DNA of 64,000 nucleotides from Sporosarcina ureae (lineage in GTDB: Bacteria > Bacillota > Bacilli > Bacillales_A > Planococcaceae), in contig NZ_CP015109.1 in the NCBI RefSeq assembly GCF_002082015.1, forward strand, positions 1,262,001 through 1,326,000, given 5' to 3'. Each line of letters opens with the position of its first letter. Positions within the stretch are counted from its first letter, which is position 1. Shown here in pieces: positions 26,875 through 35,735 of the stretch. The notes beneath the pieces are model-generated. The model saw only the letters and a list, made by a program, of their open reading frames with translations. It was not told the origin of the DNA and ran no database searches. The translations under genes were made by a program, and so were the position numbers.

Positions 26875-27173
26875 GTCATCCTCAATAATGCCTCAGAACC
26901 AATCATGCCAGCGGAAATACCGTACTGCTCAGCCTCAAGTGTAACGGATTCTAAAGGTGCTGCGAGCAATTGCTCAATCGTTTTTACTCCAACAGCACGA
27001 CCCGCAACTATTTTGCGGTCTGCTAGCACACTATTTAGTAATCCCACATCAAGTGCACCACACATAATATACCCTTTGTCATTTGAAACTGTAAGTAACG
27101 TTGTTTTCGGTAATCTTACCGTGACTGCTTGAAATGACTGTCCATCAATAGATATGCTTTGGTGTTCAATCAA
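26871..27173 (-). CDS. yunC: DUF1805 family protein, YunC-like
   Basis: About 100 residues with the strong DUF1805/YunC signature: FQAVTVRLPKTTLLTVSNDK, GYIMCGALDVGLLN, DRKIVAGRAVGVKTIEQLL, PLESVTLEAEQYGI and GMIGSEALL. YunC has a solved fold but no settled function. The start is placed at TTG 27173 because AAAGGGG lies eight bases upstream; the longer frame from 27212 would put that ribosome site inside the protein. Monocistronic, convergent with the small-protein operon. Confidence 0.88.
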   Translation of the reverse strand: MIEHQSISIDGQSFQAVTVRLPKTTLLTVSNDKGYIMCGALDVGLLNSVLADRKIVAGRAVGVKTIEQLLAAPLESVTLEAEQYGISAGMIGSEALLRMT

Positions 27174-27212
27174 GACACCCACCCCTTTCTTTATCAGCTT
27201 ATGATGAATCAT

Positions 27213-27497
27213 TCAAAATGTGCTAGATTTTAAACATTACGCACTTGGCACTACACACTTCATCAAACACTTAAAATACTTTTGGCTATTGTAGTCAACT
27301 TTTGCATCTTGGATCGTTTTATATTGCCAAATAGCAACGGTTCTGATTGCTATATTTTCCATTAGCTAATGTATATATTACAGCTATTATGTTGCGTGAT
27401 TATATTTTTGAAAACAAATAACTTAAGTTATTCTATTCTTTCAAGGAAACAACAAAATTTTCCTGTAATTTACTCTCCCGGGCTTTATTACAGAAAA
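27213..27497. other. Gap without a recognisable gene
   Basis: AT-rich sequence between the yunC-like gene and the glutamine synthetase remnant. It may hold decayed parts of the lost 5' portion of that gene, but I can align nothing with confidence. The promoter of yunC should lie at its left end. Confidence 0.5.
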
Positions 27498-27914
27498 ATG
27501 TCACGAAGACGATTTGTACTAAACAATCATGTGAAAGATTCCCATCATGAAATAGCACTAGGACAACATAAAATTGACTTTAAATATGCTGATGTATTAA
27601 CGACATGCGATCCTATTCAGACTTGTAGACAGTCGTTAAGAGGATCACTCGCAAATACGGTTTACATGCCACATTCATGACAAAGCCATTATACGGAGTG
27701 AGCGGATCAGACATACAGTGCAATGGCTGTTATTTTAAAAGCAGGTTTCGGTGGCATCAAGCACAAACTGACCCCTCCAGGCCCTGTTAATCGTAATATA
27801 TATGAGATGAAAGCAGATGAGCTTGCGGTAAATAACATTGGGTTAGTAGTGACAGATCTTGACCATGCGCACATCGCCTTACCAGAAGTCTCGATTAATA
27901 CGAATGTGCAATAA
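27498..27914 (+). pseudogene. glnA: Decayed glutamine synthetase gene (fragments, frameshifts, internal deletion)
   Basis: Three pieces of a GlnA-type glutamine synthetase are readable in changing frames. Frame of 27498: [19 protein letters not shown] followed by [10 protein letters not shown]. One base-shifted frame to about 27733: [23 protein letters not shown] and IQCNGCYF, matching the MPKPLFG..GSGMH.N region. Back in the first frame from about 27741: [23 protein letters not shown], matching the C-terminal substrate/ATP region. Roughly 110 codons between the second and third pieces and the whole N-terminal domain are missing. No intact reading frame remains, so no enzyme is made. Confidence 0.85.
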
Positions 27915-28026
27915 AGTAAACGGTTGAAAATACACTTACCTTTTTGATAAATAAAATTATTCGGAGTTTATTCTATTGTCGAATTGTCCCACTCGATTTA
28001 CTATAGAAAGACAAGGAGGTTTCGCT

Positions 28027-29601
28027 ATGATTACGATTTGGTTTAATGCACTCTTTTATACGATGCAAAATGAAGGACATACAATAGATGCCTTACTGAC
28101 AAAAGACGGAAAAATAGTAGCTACTGGATCATATGATAAGTTAAAAAATCAAGCCGATGAACAAATAGACTTGCAGGGGGCATTTGTTTATCCAGGTTTT
28201 ATCGATAACCATATGCACATAATTGGACAAGGTGAAAAGCTATTACGCCTTGATTTATCAAACACCACTTCATCAGAGGACATGATGGAGTTACTTCTGA
28301 ATGCGTATAAGGACTTGCCTAACGATGAATGGTTTATCGGAGAGGGCTGGGATGAGAATAATTTTCCTGACAAGAAAATCTTTACACGCTATGAGTTGGA
28401 TACTGTAACAGATTCACCTATGTTATTAAAACGCACTTGCTGGCATGCAGCAATCGTGAATTCAAAGGCCCTCGAACTGGCTGGCATTACAAGAGATACG
28501 CCTGATCCTGATGATGGTGTCATTGAACGCGATCATACCGGAGAGCCAACGGGGTTATTGAAAGAAGGCGCTATGCAGCGAGTGCTTGAACTATTGCCAA
28601 ATCCAACACTGGCTTATGTAACGAAAGCATTGGAAACTTCTGTTGACCACCTCCTATCTGTTGGTTTGACAGGCGTTGTGACAGATGACTTAGGTTACTA
28701 CGGTCATTATCAGACGCCATTAAAAGCCTTCAATAACGTACTAGGCGGTGATCGAAAATTCCGTGCTCACTTACTACGTCATTTTAGCGTGTTTTCTGAT
28801 TTGATGGAAGATCATGCCTTCTATAATGTACCGTGGATAGAACCTGGTGAGATGAAGTTCTTCATTGATGGTGCTTTGGGCGGCAGTACAGCGCTGTTAA
28901 GTGAGCCTTATTCTGATGAACCCAATAATGTAGGAACTACTGTATTAACTGATGAAGAGCTCGAGGACTACGTCAAAATGGCAAGGCACTATGGAGAAGC
29001 TGTTGCTATACATGTGATTGGGGATCTGGCAGTAGAAAAAGCATTAGATATCATTGAAAAACATCCTGCCCCTACAGGTAAAAAAGACCGGTTAATACAT
29101 GTCATCTTATTGCGTGAAGACTTAGTGGAGCGTATGCAAAAGCTCCCGATTGTTTTAGATATTCAGCCTGCTTTCGTACCTTCTGATTTTCCTTGGGTTG
29201 GAGATCGACTCGGCAAGGACCGGCTTGACTGGGCGTATGCTTGGAAGAAACTTCTAACTAAAGGATTTATATGTGGCGGTGGGTCAGATGCGCCAATCGA
29301 AGACCCGAATCCATTGCTTGGAATACACGCCGCAATCACAAGGAGATTGAGTATTGAACAGCATGAAGGGTATTTGCCAGAAGAAAAGCTGAGTCGCTAT
29401 GAGGCAGTACAATTATTTACTTCTGGTGCAGCAGCAACTATAGGTAAAGCTGATTCACGAGGAAAGATTTCCGTTGGATTTGATGCGGACTTTACTGTAT
29501 TACAAGAAGATCTTTTCTCCGTGGAAGTGGATCGAATAGCTGAAATACAAGTAGAGAAGACTGTAGTTGCTGGTGAAGTGATGTATACAGCGAATACATG
29601 A
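28027..29601 (+). CDS. Amidohydrolase family protein, YtcJ-like
   Basis: A 524-residue metal-dependent hydrolase of the amidohydrolase_3 family. The start is ATG at 28027 after AAGGAGGT; the upstream ATG at 27976 lacks a ribosome site. Visible motifs are the HxH metal site PGFIDNHMHI near residue 60, the metal-bridging region around GWDENNFP, the later AIHVIGDLA histidine, and the C-terminal GGGSDAPIEDPNPLLG aspartate. YtcJ-like enzymes have no agreed substrate; exo-amide or N-substituted formamide hydrolysis are both known in relatives. Stands alone on the plus strand just before tspO. Confidence 0.88.
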   Translation: MITIWFNALFYTMQNEGHTIDALLTKDGKIVATGSYDKLKNQADEQIDLQGAFVYPGFIDNHMHIIGQGEKLLRLDLSNTTSSEDMMELLLNAYKDLPNDEWFIGEGWDENNFPDKKIFTRYELDTVTDSPMLLKRTCWHAAIVNSKALELAGITRDTPDPDDGVIERDHTGEPTGLLKEGAMQRVLELLPNPTLAYVTKALETSVDHLLSVGLTGVVTDDLGYYGHYQTPLKAFNNVLGGDRKFRAHLLRHFSVFSDLMEDHAFYNVPWIEPGEMKFFIDGALGGSTALLSEPYSDEPNNVGTTVLTDEELEDYVKMARHYGEAVAIHVIGDLAVEKALDIIEKHPAPTGKKDRLIHVILLREDLVERMQKLPIVLDIQPAFVPSDFPWVGDRLGKDRLDWAYAWKKLLTKGFICGGGSDAPIEDPNPLLGIHAAITRRLSIEQHEGYLPEEKLSRYEAVQLFTSGAAATIGKADSRGKISVGFDADFTVLQEDLFSVEVDRIAEIQVEKTVVAGEVMYTANT

Positions 29602-29654
29602 TAACTGTTTAGTAAGTAGCGAAAAGGGAAAACTTTCTAAAAGGAGGTTTTACT

Positions 29655-30149
29655 TTGGAGTTGCTAAAAGTACAGAGTGAACTAGATTGGAAGAAGCTAA
29701 CGCGTAATGTGCTGATCCCCGTCTTTGGTGGATCGATTATCGGGTATCTTGCCAACCGTAATACACAAGAACAGTATGCTAAATTGGACAAACCTTCATT
29801 TTCTCCTCCCGGGGCTATATTCCCGATTGCTTGGACGACTCTATACACGATGATGGGTGTAGCGAATTACCGTGTAGAAATGAAGCAGGATACAAATAAA
29901 AACGATTCCGCCATCTCCTTATATGACGTTCAATTAGGCCTCAATTTTCTTTGGTCCTTCCTATTCTTCAAATGGAATTTACGAGGAACCGCACTGATTG
30001 AGATGACGATTATGTTAGGTGCCATTGCTATGACTGCGTATGAATTCAATAAGACCGATCATACCGCAGGTGCATTGATGGTCCCTTATATCGGATGGGT
30101 CATGTTCGCACTGACATTGAATTATTCTACGTGGAAATTAAATAAGTAA
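29655..30149 (+). CDS. tspO: TspO/MBR family tryptophan-rich sensory membrane protein
   Basis: A 164-residue five-helix membrane protein. The family pattern is present: LDKPSFSPPGAIFPIAWTTLY (loop and start of helix II), then LGLNFLWSFLFFKWNLRG and the last helix VPYIGWVMFALTLNYSTWKLN. TspO proteins bind porphyrins and are linked to stress and redox responses. The start is TTG at 29655, seven bases after AAGGAGG. It is 53 bases downstream of the amidohydrolase and ends at a strong terminator. Confidence 0.9.
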   Translation: MELLKVQSELDWKKLTRNVLIPVFGGSIIGYLANRNTQEQYAKLDKPSFSPPGAIFPIAWTTLYTMMGVANYRVEMKQDTNKNDSAISLYDVQLGLNFLWSFLFFKWNLRGTALIEMTIMLGAIAMTAYEFNKTDHTAGALMVPYIGWVMFALTLNYSTWKLNK

Positions 30150-30154
30150 AACAG

Positions 30155-30192
30155 AAAAATGTCCCTGCCACTTCCGGCAGGGACATTTTTCA
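30155..30192. terminator. Bidirectional terminator
   Basis: A 15-bp stem AAAAATGTCCCTGCC (30155-30169) with its complement (30176-30190). Ends tspO and the convergent gene at 30196. Confidence 0.92.
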
Positions 30193-30195
30193 TTG

Positions 30196-30432
30196 TTAAT
30201 TATATCGGTTTTGATTGTAATTCATACGCTCTGCAGTTTTATAGGCATCGTACATTCCCCAAATCCATACAATGGGATACGTAATGAAGCCGATCACTAC
30301 AAACATAAGTAACCCGTTAATTGCTTGCAAGATAATAAGCAAAATCCCTTTAAGGATTTGTCCGTTATAAATTTGACCGACGCCAGTCCAGAAAAAACTT
30401 AGCACGGCGGCAATACCTGGATGCTTAAACAT
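30196..30432 (-). CDS. Small TM2-like membrane protein
   Basis: A 78-residue protein with two or three hydrophobic segments (HPGIAAVLSFFWTGVGQIYNG, then ILLIILQAINGLLMFVVIGF and TYPIVWIWGMYDAYKTAE). The G-x-G-Q-I-Y-N-G turn and WxWGxYDAY end are typical of TM2-domain-like small proteins. Function unknown. ATG follows AAGGGGAGATGAC. Transcribed alone. Confidence 0.82.
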   Translation of the reverse strand: MFKHPGIAAVLSFFWTGVGQIYNGQILKGILLIILQAINGLLMFVVIGFITYPIVWIWGMYDAYKTAERMNYNQNRYN

Positions 30433-30511
30433 GTCATCTCCCCTTCCTGGCTATTACGTCTATCTTACATTATGCAGAAAGGGAATGACAAGGTGTTTGC
30501 TACATGTCTTT

Positions 30512-31489
30512 TTAGAAGCGGTCTTTATCTAATGGGTCGCCCTTGACGTCTACGTCACCTTCTTTGTCGAAGTGCACTTCCTCACGTTTTACTGTATCGT
30601 GAATCGTTTCATTTTCTACAACTTCGCGTTTCTTGAGAATAACTTCTTCAGTGACAACTGGTTTCTTAGTCACTTTTACTTGTTCTTCAGTAATCGGAAT
30701 ACGAATTGTTTCGTCATCTTCTTTGAACGCTGCGTTATTACCATAGCGGTCGTTCACACTAGCTTCACCATCTACAACAGGTCTACGTTCAATGGTGACT
30801 TCGTCATGTGAAACACTGACATCTACTGATCTAGGTTCTTCCACGACTTCTTTCTCTACATGAATTTCTCCACGTTGTGTCGCATGCTTATCTACTTGAA
30901 GTCGTTCCTCATGTAGACGTAAACGTTCTTCTTCCGTGTCGGTATCAGTTAAACTAGGATCATTTGTATGAAGTGCAGGGTCTACTTCGTGATCCTGATG
31001 ATTTACTGTTTGATCAGGTAGTGTCTGACTCATTCTGAATGCAGGGTCTCCTCCATTCAATTCTTGATCTGTAATGCTTAGACCATTTGCTCCAAGATTT
31101 ACGTCCGTACTTTTTCCATCTCTACCGTAGAAATCCATATTATCCCTGTAGTGGCGGCTAGCTTCACCCGAATCCACATAAAGCAACATGCCACCTTGTT
31201 CAATGTCTCGATAGTACTTCATTGTATCTTCTTCTCCAAAGTCTAGATTTTCGACCATACGGCGTACGTGATCTTCCCCTGACACGAATCCCATAAAGCG
31301 ATCCCACCATGAATCATCTGCAGATTTAATTTCTGCGTCTGAACGACTTCTAACCATAGTTAGCTGGTCATCATTTTTTACAACTACATAAATATCATCT
31401 TCAGGCCAACCTTCTTTTTTCAGCTCATCCAGACGGTTCACTAACTCTGTTTCATTAAAGTACATCCCAATATATCTATTCTTACTCAT
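30512..31489 (-). CDS. ysnF: YsnF-type general stress protein (DUF2382)
   Basis: A 325-residue hydrophilic protein. The N-terminal domain (NRYIGMYFNETELVNRLDEL, about residues 5-125) resembles the general-stress-protein 17M/YflT-type domain. A Gln/Asp-rich linker follows, and the C-terminal DUF2382 region (about 190-310) has the repeated valine/charged pattern RGEIHVEKEVVEEPRSVDV, VTIERRPV, ITEEQVKVTKKPVVTEEV. In B. subtilis ysnF belongs to the sigma-B regulon. ATG follows GGAGGAG and a sigma-B-like promoter lies 55-80 bases upstream. Role in stress protection, mechanism unknown. Confidence 0.85.
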   Translation of the reverse strand: MSKNRYIGMYFNETELVNRLDELKKEGWPEDDIYVVVKNDDQLTMVRSRSDAEIKSADDSWWDRFMGFVSGEDHVRRMVENLDFGEEDTMKYYRDIEQGGMLLYVDSGEASRHYRDNMDFYGRDGKSTDVNLGANGLSITDQELNGGDPAFRMSQTLPDQTVNHQDHEVDPALHTNDPSLTDTDTEEERLRLHEERLQVDKHATQRGEIHVEKEVVEEPRSVDVSVSHDEVTIERRPVVDGEASVNDRYGNNAAFKEDDETIRIPITEEQVKVTKKPVVTEEVILKKREVVENETIHDTVKREEVHFDKEGDVDVKGDPLDKDRF

Positions 31490-31542
31490 ATAAATCTCCT
31501 CCTATTATAATAGTTAAATATTTTAACGCCGTGTTGATACTT

Positions 31543-31568
31543 TTACCCGGGATACGTAAATCAGAAAC
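31543..31568 (-). promoter_or_regulatory. Sigma-B-like promoter of the ysnF-type gene
   Basis: On the minus strand GTTTCT (31563-31568), a 14-base spacer and GGGTAA (31543-31548). The -35 core GTTT and -10 core GGGTA match sigma-B. Confidence 0.5.
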
Positions 31569-31638
31569 CTTTTCGTTGTTTTTTATTTACTGTATAAATA
31601 ACTGCTAGTTAGGAATGCTATTTAAAAGGAGTGATTTC

Positions 31639-32046
31639 ATGCTGGAATTAGATACACCGATTGAAGGCAAACTAGCGTGCTTTGGAACTTTACGGGATAA
31701 AGTGGATCAGCACGGATATCATTTTGGCGGAGGCTGGGATTATCATAAAGGCAGTTTTGATTCCATTCTTCATAGAGAAGCCGGAGAAACCATTTACTTA
31801 CGTGTTCCCTTTGAAGTTCATGACGGTGAACTTGACGATTTCAACACCTTTATAAAATTTAAAAAACCTTATGTGATCAAACATGTGGTCAATACAGGAC
31901 TGGATCCCGACTCAAGTTCTTTAATAAGTGGTTCGTTCAATCAATTCCAAGAACCGTTGGATCGAGATGCTACAATTCGTGATAAAAGTCGTTGGGAAAT
32001 TGCTGGTGAACTGGCAATAGAAGAAATACTGCAGTACTTGGAATGA
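31639..32046 (+). CDS. yugN: YugN-like family protein
   Basis: A 135-residue soluble protein of the YugN-like family, with GGGWDYHKGSFDSIL near residue 35 and YLRVPFEVHDGELD near residue 62 as the clearest matches. The start is ATG 31639, eight bases after AAAAGGAG; the in-frame ATG at 31615 lies before the ribosome site. Function unknown, conserved in Bacillales. Monocistronic and followed by a bidirectional terminator. Confidence 0.82.
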   Translation: MLELDTPIEGKLACFGTLRDKVDQHGYHFGGGWDYHKGSFDSILHREAGETIYLRVPFEVHDGELDDFNTFIKFKKPYVIKHVVNTGLDPDSSSLISGSFNQFQEPLDRDATIRDKSRWEIAGELAIEEILQYLE

Positions 32047-32049
32047 GAA

Positions 32050-32086
32050 AGAGGATCTTCTAGCTTTGGCAGAAGATCCTCTTCGT
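32050..32086. terminator. Bidirectional terminator
   Basis: Stem AGAGGATCTTCT (32050-32061) with AGAAGATCCTCT (32071-32082), loop AGCTTTGGC. Confidence 0.85.
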
Positions 32087-32412
32087 TATTCTGTTATATT
32101 TTGTACTTTTTCATCCATTTCATCTGAACTCAACACTCTTTTTGGGAATGTCTCGAAAACGGGTTCAAGTTCACTCATTAATTCTTCTAATTCAGCTCCA
32201 GTATAAAAAAGTGATTCGAAGTATTTCGCATTTCCAGCCGACTCCACTACTATCCGTAGACGTTGCAAAGGCTCCTTGCCTGCAAGGTCTTCATCCGTCA
32301 TGATAACTTCTTCTCCTGCATAATCCGCTTGCTGGATCCAAGATGTTCCCGATTCATGCGACCTTTCAGCAAACGCCAATAGTTCTTCTGTATTCATCGT
32401 CTGTTGTTTCAT
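32086..32412 (-). CDS. Hypothetical protein, 108 residues
   Basis: Soluble, acidic protein (MKQQTMNTEELLAFAERSHE at the N terminus, LEELMSELEPVFETFPKR near the C terminus). No recognised domain, membrane segment or signal peptide. ATG at 32412 follows GAGGGG with 5-base spacing; a second ATG five codons in is possible. It lies 61 bases downstream of the CHY zinc-finger gene and may be its operon partner. Confidence 0.65.
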   Translation of the reverse strand: MKQQTMNTEELLAFAERSHESGTSWIQQADYAGEEVIMTDEDLAGKEPLQRLRIVVESAGNAKYFESLFYTGAELEELMSELEPVFETFPKRVLSSDEMDEKVQNITE

Positions 32413-32472
32413 GCAAACCCCTCACTTTACCTGTTTTACATAGTGTTCCCTGTTGGTCATAGTTAAAACCAT

Positions 32473-32814
32473 TCAGCTACTTGCCTCATTTTCAAAGTAC
32501 AGTTCCTTATGCAGACCGCAACCCGGATTAAAATCCGCCATACACGAAGGACATTGATAGTCGCTTTGGAAGTACTCGGTAATAGTGAGTTCGTGTCCGC
32601 AACTACCGCACAGTATGGCTTTTTTGTTAGACTGACTAGCCGGCCAGACAGCATGATGTCCGCAACCTGTTTCTTCATGACATAGGTGACATGGGTAGTA
32701 TATTTTACAGCAATAAAACTTGATCGCAATTCGATCGTTTTCTGTCGAGTAATGAACACAGCGCGTTTCATCATCCACAAGTAATCCCTGAACTTCTTGA
32801 CTGTATTTCTTCAT
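32473..32814 (-). CDS. CHY zinc finger protein
   Basis: A 113-residue protein with the CHY zinc-finger pattern: RCVHYSTE, YCCKIYYPCHLCHEETGCGHH, AILCGSCGHELTITEY and YQCPSCMADFNPGC, giving eight or more Cys/His zinc ligands. The start is ATG 32814, eight bases after GGAG; the GTG at 32823 would overlap the ribosome site. Bacterial CHY proteins are small zinc-binding proteins of unknown role. Confidence 0.88.
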   Translation of the reverse strand: MKKYSQEVQGLLVDDETRCVHYSTENDRIAIKFYCCKIYYPCHLCHEETGCGHHAVWPASQSNKKAILCGSCGHELTITEYFQSDYQCPSCMADFNPGCGLHKELYFENEASS

Positions 32815-32929
32815 TTTGCCCACTCCTCTGTATGTACATCATAAGAGTAAAAAACTGTATAAGGCAATTGATAATAGATATCCGAAATAAAGTAATAGGT
32901 TGCGGTGTTGAGCTTGGACTAACTAAATA

Positions 32930-32976
32930 GAAGGACATCTCCAACAACCGTATGTTTACGACTGTAGAGACATCCT
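32930..32976 (-). terminator. Possible terminator after the YqcI/YcgG gene
   Basis: Imperfect 10-bp stem (32932-32941 with 32967-32976, two wobbles) five bases after the stop; the T tract is short. Confidence 0.4.
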
Positions 32977-32980
32977 ATGA

Positions 32981-33712
32981 TTACATATCCTTATGAGTAA
33001 AAGGACATTTTCCAGTTAGTGGCACACAATCGTCTCCGATGAAAAATTGTTTCCATTCATTATGTGTTGGATCGCCGTAGTGACTTATATCCGGATGCTT
33101 GGGCAGATCATCCCATACCTCCACACGTTCACGAACTTTTTCACGTGAATTGATGCCGCCTTTTTCAGTGCCTGTCAGACCTTTGAAAATTTTTCGTGGC
33201 TGGAAACCAATGACCATAGCGTTCCCTAGATCACGAGTTTTCCGCTGTTTATACGCAGGTGCATTGCCAAAAGCGAAAATGGGCTCGCCATGAAAGTGGA
33301 AATCCCATAAATAATGATCTGGGTCCCGTGGAGCGTCAGCCGGCCATTCTTCGGTATCTTCTATATGTACGTACTGCAAAATATCCCAAAATTGCTGACG
33401 ATACTCTTCTATTGATCCTTCTTTCTCAAAGGGTTCCACAAACACAAACAACCCGTGCCGTTTATGCTTTGGATTATTAAATAGTGTCAAAAACTCTTCC
33501 AATGCTTGAGGTAAATTTGACCAGTCCTCTTGAGAAATATAGGCATAGCGTAATTCACCTTTGTTTTCACCAGCCATTCCAAAATAACAAGGAAATGTTT
33601 TATCGGTCACAGTATTATGAAACGTCTGGTATTCTCTAAGAAGCCATTCCGGTAAATCATCACGTTGTGCAAAGTCTTCCTTTGTCAATAAAGCATTTGA
33701 TGTTTGAATCAA
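32981..33712 (-). CDS. YqcI/YcgG family protein
   Basis: A 243-residue soluble protein of the YqcI/YcgG family. Matching segments are FPCYFGMAGENKGELRYAY near residue 45, HLFVF-like GLFVFVEPFEKEGSIEEY, the W-x-FHFHGEPIFAFGNAPAY core near residue 140, and VIGFQPRKIFKGL. The C terminus has a CVPLTGKCPF cysteine pair. The start is taken as TTG 33712, nine bases after AAGGGGA; the frame continues to another TTG at 33733. Function unknown; relatives are sometimes linked to guanitoxin-type or heme-dependent oxygenase chemistry, which cannot be tested here. Confidence 0.8.
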   Translation of the reverse strand: MIQTSNALLTKEDFAQRDDLPEWLLREYQTFHNTVTDKTFPCYFGMAGENKGELRYAYISQEDWSNLPQALEEFLTLFNNPKHKRHGLFVFVEPFEKEGSIEEYRQQFWDILQYVHIEDTEEWPADAPRDPDHYLWDFHFHGEPIFAFGNAPAYKQRKTRDLGNAMVIGFQPRKIFKGLTGTEKGGINSREKVRERVEVWDDLPKHPDISHYGDPTHNEWKQFFIGDDCVPLTGKCPFTHKDM

Positions 33713-33839
33713 CGTTTTATATCCCCTTCCCAATTTCTATACTGTTTATCCGCTACCCTGTCTTTAGCATAATGAAACATACGAAACATATGAAAAAACG
33801 ATTTTTATACTACATATACATATCTTCATAAGTGATTTA

Positions 33840-34856
33840 TTACCCATTGAGCTCTAGTTCTTCTATTCCGCTTCCATCTTGATTCATTCGGTATAGGTGG
33901 TAATCAGGCTTGCGTGAACCAAATTCACGATCTACCATAAAGTAAATTTTATCGTCAGGACCAACTGCAGGCTTTGATGTAGACTCTTTTAATGTCGTCA
34001 GCTGTTCCGTTTGATGCGTTTTCCAATTAAACGTAAATAACTCATATTCGTAAATTCCGTTCGTTCCAGTTCCAGCTACTGCCTGATAAATAATACTTTG
34101 TTGTTCAGGTAACAAGATGAAATCATACACATCCTCTGCTTGAACAGGGTTGCTGATGACTGACTTTTTATCAGGCGTGTCTAGAGGTATTTCAAATATC
34201 CTCTCTTTACTTGCGAACACTTCTTCAGCCGTTTCGTTGTATGTATCATCATTTGTCTGTACATAAACAGAATTCTTTTCAGCAGAAACTTGTAGTGAGC
34301 CCATACTATATTTCTTCATATCTGTATGTTTTGTATGAATATCTTTCATTAAATCAAAGCTATACACATCGAAATCATGAGGATGTTTTGAAGCAATAGG
34401 TGAATAATTTGTATAGGTACTTGCCTCAATATAAAACAACTTCTCAGGATATTTTGGATCAAACGCCATCTCCGTGATTAGACTATCAGATGTGTGTACT
34501 ACCTGATCTATAAGTGAACCCAAATCGATTACATGGATATCTGAACCAATATGATTCTCAAGGTCTTTATTCCGTACAATATAAGCAAGGTGTGTACCAT
34601 CTTCCGAGAATGTTATATCAGCAATTTCTTTCTCAACAGATAATTGAACGAGATTCTGTTGACTATCCAGGTTGATTGTCGCTTGCCCTTTGTGATAAGA
34701 AACATAAGCAATTTCATTTTTGATTGATATCGCAAAGATATCAGTCATTCCTTCTTGTTTTTGATTCTCATCTTTATTGAACAATACACCTAGCATAATA
34801 AACACCGCTGTTAACAGTGCGATGGAACTTAGTATGAATACTAGCGACTTTTTCAT
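33840..34856 (-). CDS. Membrane-anchored TolB/WD40-like beta-propeller protein
   Basis: A 338-residue protein with one N-terminal membrane segment (SLVFILSSIALLTAVFIML, residues 4-22) and the rest probably extracytoplasmic. Repeating short blocks such as ITFSEDGTHLAYIV, MAFDPKYPEKLFYIE, LLPEQQSIIYQAV and VGPDDKIYFMVD resemble TolB/PD40 propeller blades. Function unknown, possibly a sensor partner. ATG follows GGGAGG. It lies 19 bases behind the frameshifted membrane gene and a PadR repressor gene, forming one operon. Confidence 0.72.
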   Translation of the reverse strand: MKKSLVFILSSIALLTAVFIMLGVLFNKDENQKQEGMTDIFAISIKNEIAYVSYHKGQATINLDSQQNLVQLSVEKEIADITFSEDGTHLAYIVRNKDLENHIGSDIHVIDLGSLIDQVVHTSDSLITEMAFDPKYPEKLFYIEASTYTNYSPIASKHPHDFDVYSFDLMKDIHTKHTDMKKYSMGSLQVSAEKNSVYVQTNDDTYNETAEEVFASKERIFEIPLDTPDKKSVISNPVQAEDVYDFILLPEQQSIIYQAVAGTGTNGIYEYELFTFNWKTHQTEQLTTLKESTSKPAVGPDDKIYFMVDREFGSRKPDYHLYRMNQDGSGIEELELNG

Positions 34857-34875
34857 AGGTCAACCTCCCTTATAT

Positions 34876-35735
34876 TCATAAAGTGAAAACTATAATCACC
34901 GCTATAATCCATAGAAATTGTAAAGCTGTAACACTATACGTCCATTTCTTGCGTCCAGTTGCCAATAAATGAAGTTGTATCGTATAGGTGATCGCCCACA
35001 TGACTAACGGAATCGTGAATAATAGCAAAGTAGGTTTTATTTCTTCGGCAAATATTAAAAATGCCCATAGCAAGAACAAAGATAAAGCCATTACTATGAG
35101 ACCGAATGTAATATTTATAAAATGTATTCTCCTGGCATCTTTTTCAAGTGTTTGTTTAGAGGAAGGAAAATCATAAATGGTAGTACGGTAAACTAGAACA
35201 ATCGAAAACAATAGTATCGCGTAAGAAAATATAGTTAATGGAATCGAGTAAGCGGTTTCTAAATCCATTGCTAATAAACTTCCATAGATTGATAACAAGG
35301 CATGGCCGATCAGTAACCCATTTACCGTTAGACGGCGATGCAATGCTGTGATAGGATTCAGCGTTAGGGTCAAGATTGCTGCACTAATAAGTACCGCCAA
35401 ACAAAGCCAAGTGATTTCAGCATGACCTCTTGTGAACAGCTGAAGCAAGTAGGTGCTGTAAATGAAAAGTAAAGATGCACTTGCAAGACTGAGCATCATC
35501 TCTCGTCGATATGGATACAGCGCGTGCTGAAGTTGCTTACCCACTTCTTTCTCATCACCGAAATTCGCCATCGCCAATTCCATCGCCTTCTCATGTGAGA
35601 ATCCTTGTTTTTGCAATCCTCATAAGCACAATACAAATGACTAAGTAATTCCTCAGTCAAATCCTTTCGTTCTTCCGCATTACCGTCTGTTTGTTTTACC
35701 ACCTTACTAATGAAACGCTCAAATACTTTTTTCAT
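34876..35735 (-). pseudogene. Frameshifted membrane protein with N-terminal PadR-associated domain
   Basis: Two overlapping frames together give one protein of about 286 residues. The N-terminal piece (ATG 35735, MKKVFERFISKVVKQTDGN to LLSHLYCAYED) and the C-terminal piece (QKQGFSHEKAMELAMANFGDE followed by six or seven membrane helices) join at 35614-35620, where GAT-TGC replaces an expected GAT-TTG: one T appears to be missing. The N-terminal part is the short helical domain common in membrane proteins encoded next to PadR regulators. As read, translation stops early after 79 codons. It could be a real mutation, a programmed shift or a sequencing error. Confidence 0.75.

Noticed and set aside
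27369-27680. Intact 103-codon gene starting at 27369
   Set aside because: The first part has no coding character and the rest is the glutamine synthetase remnant, so it is not a real gene.
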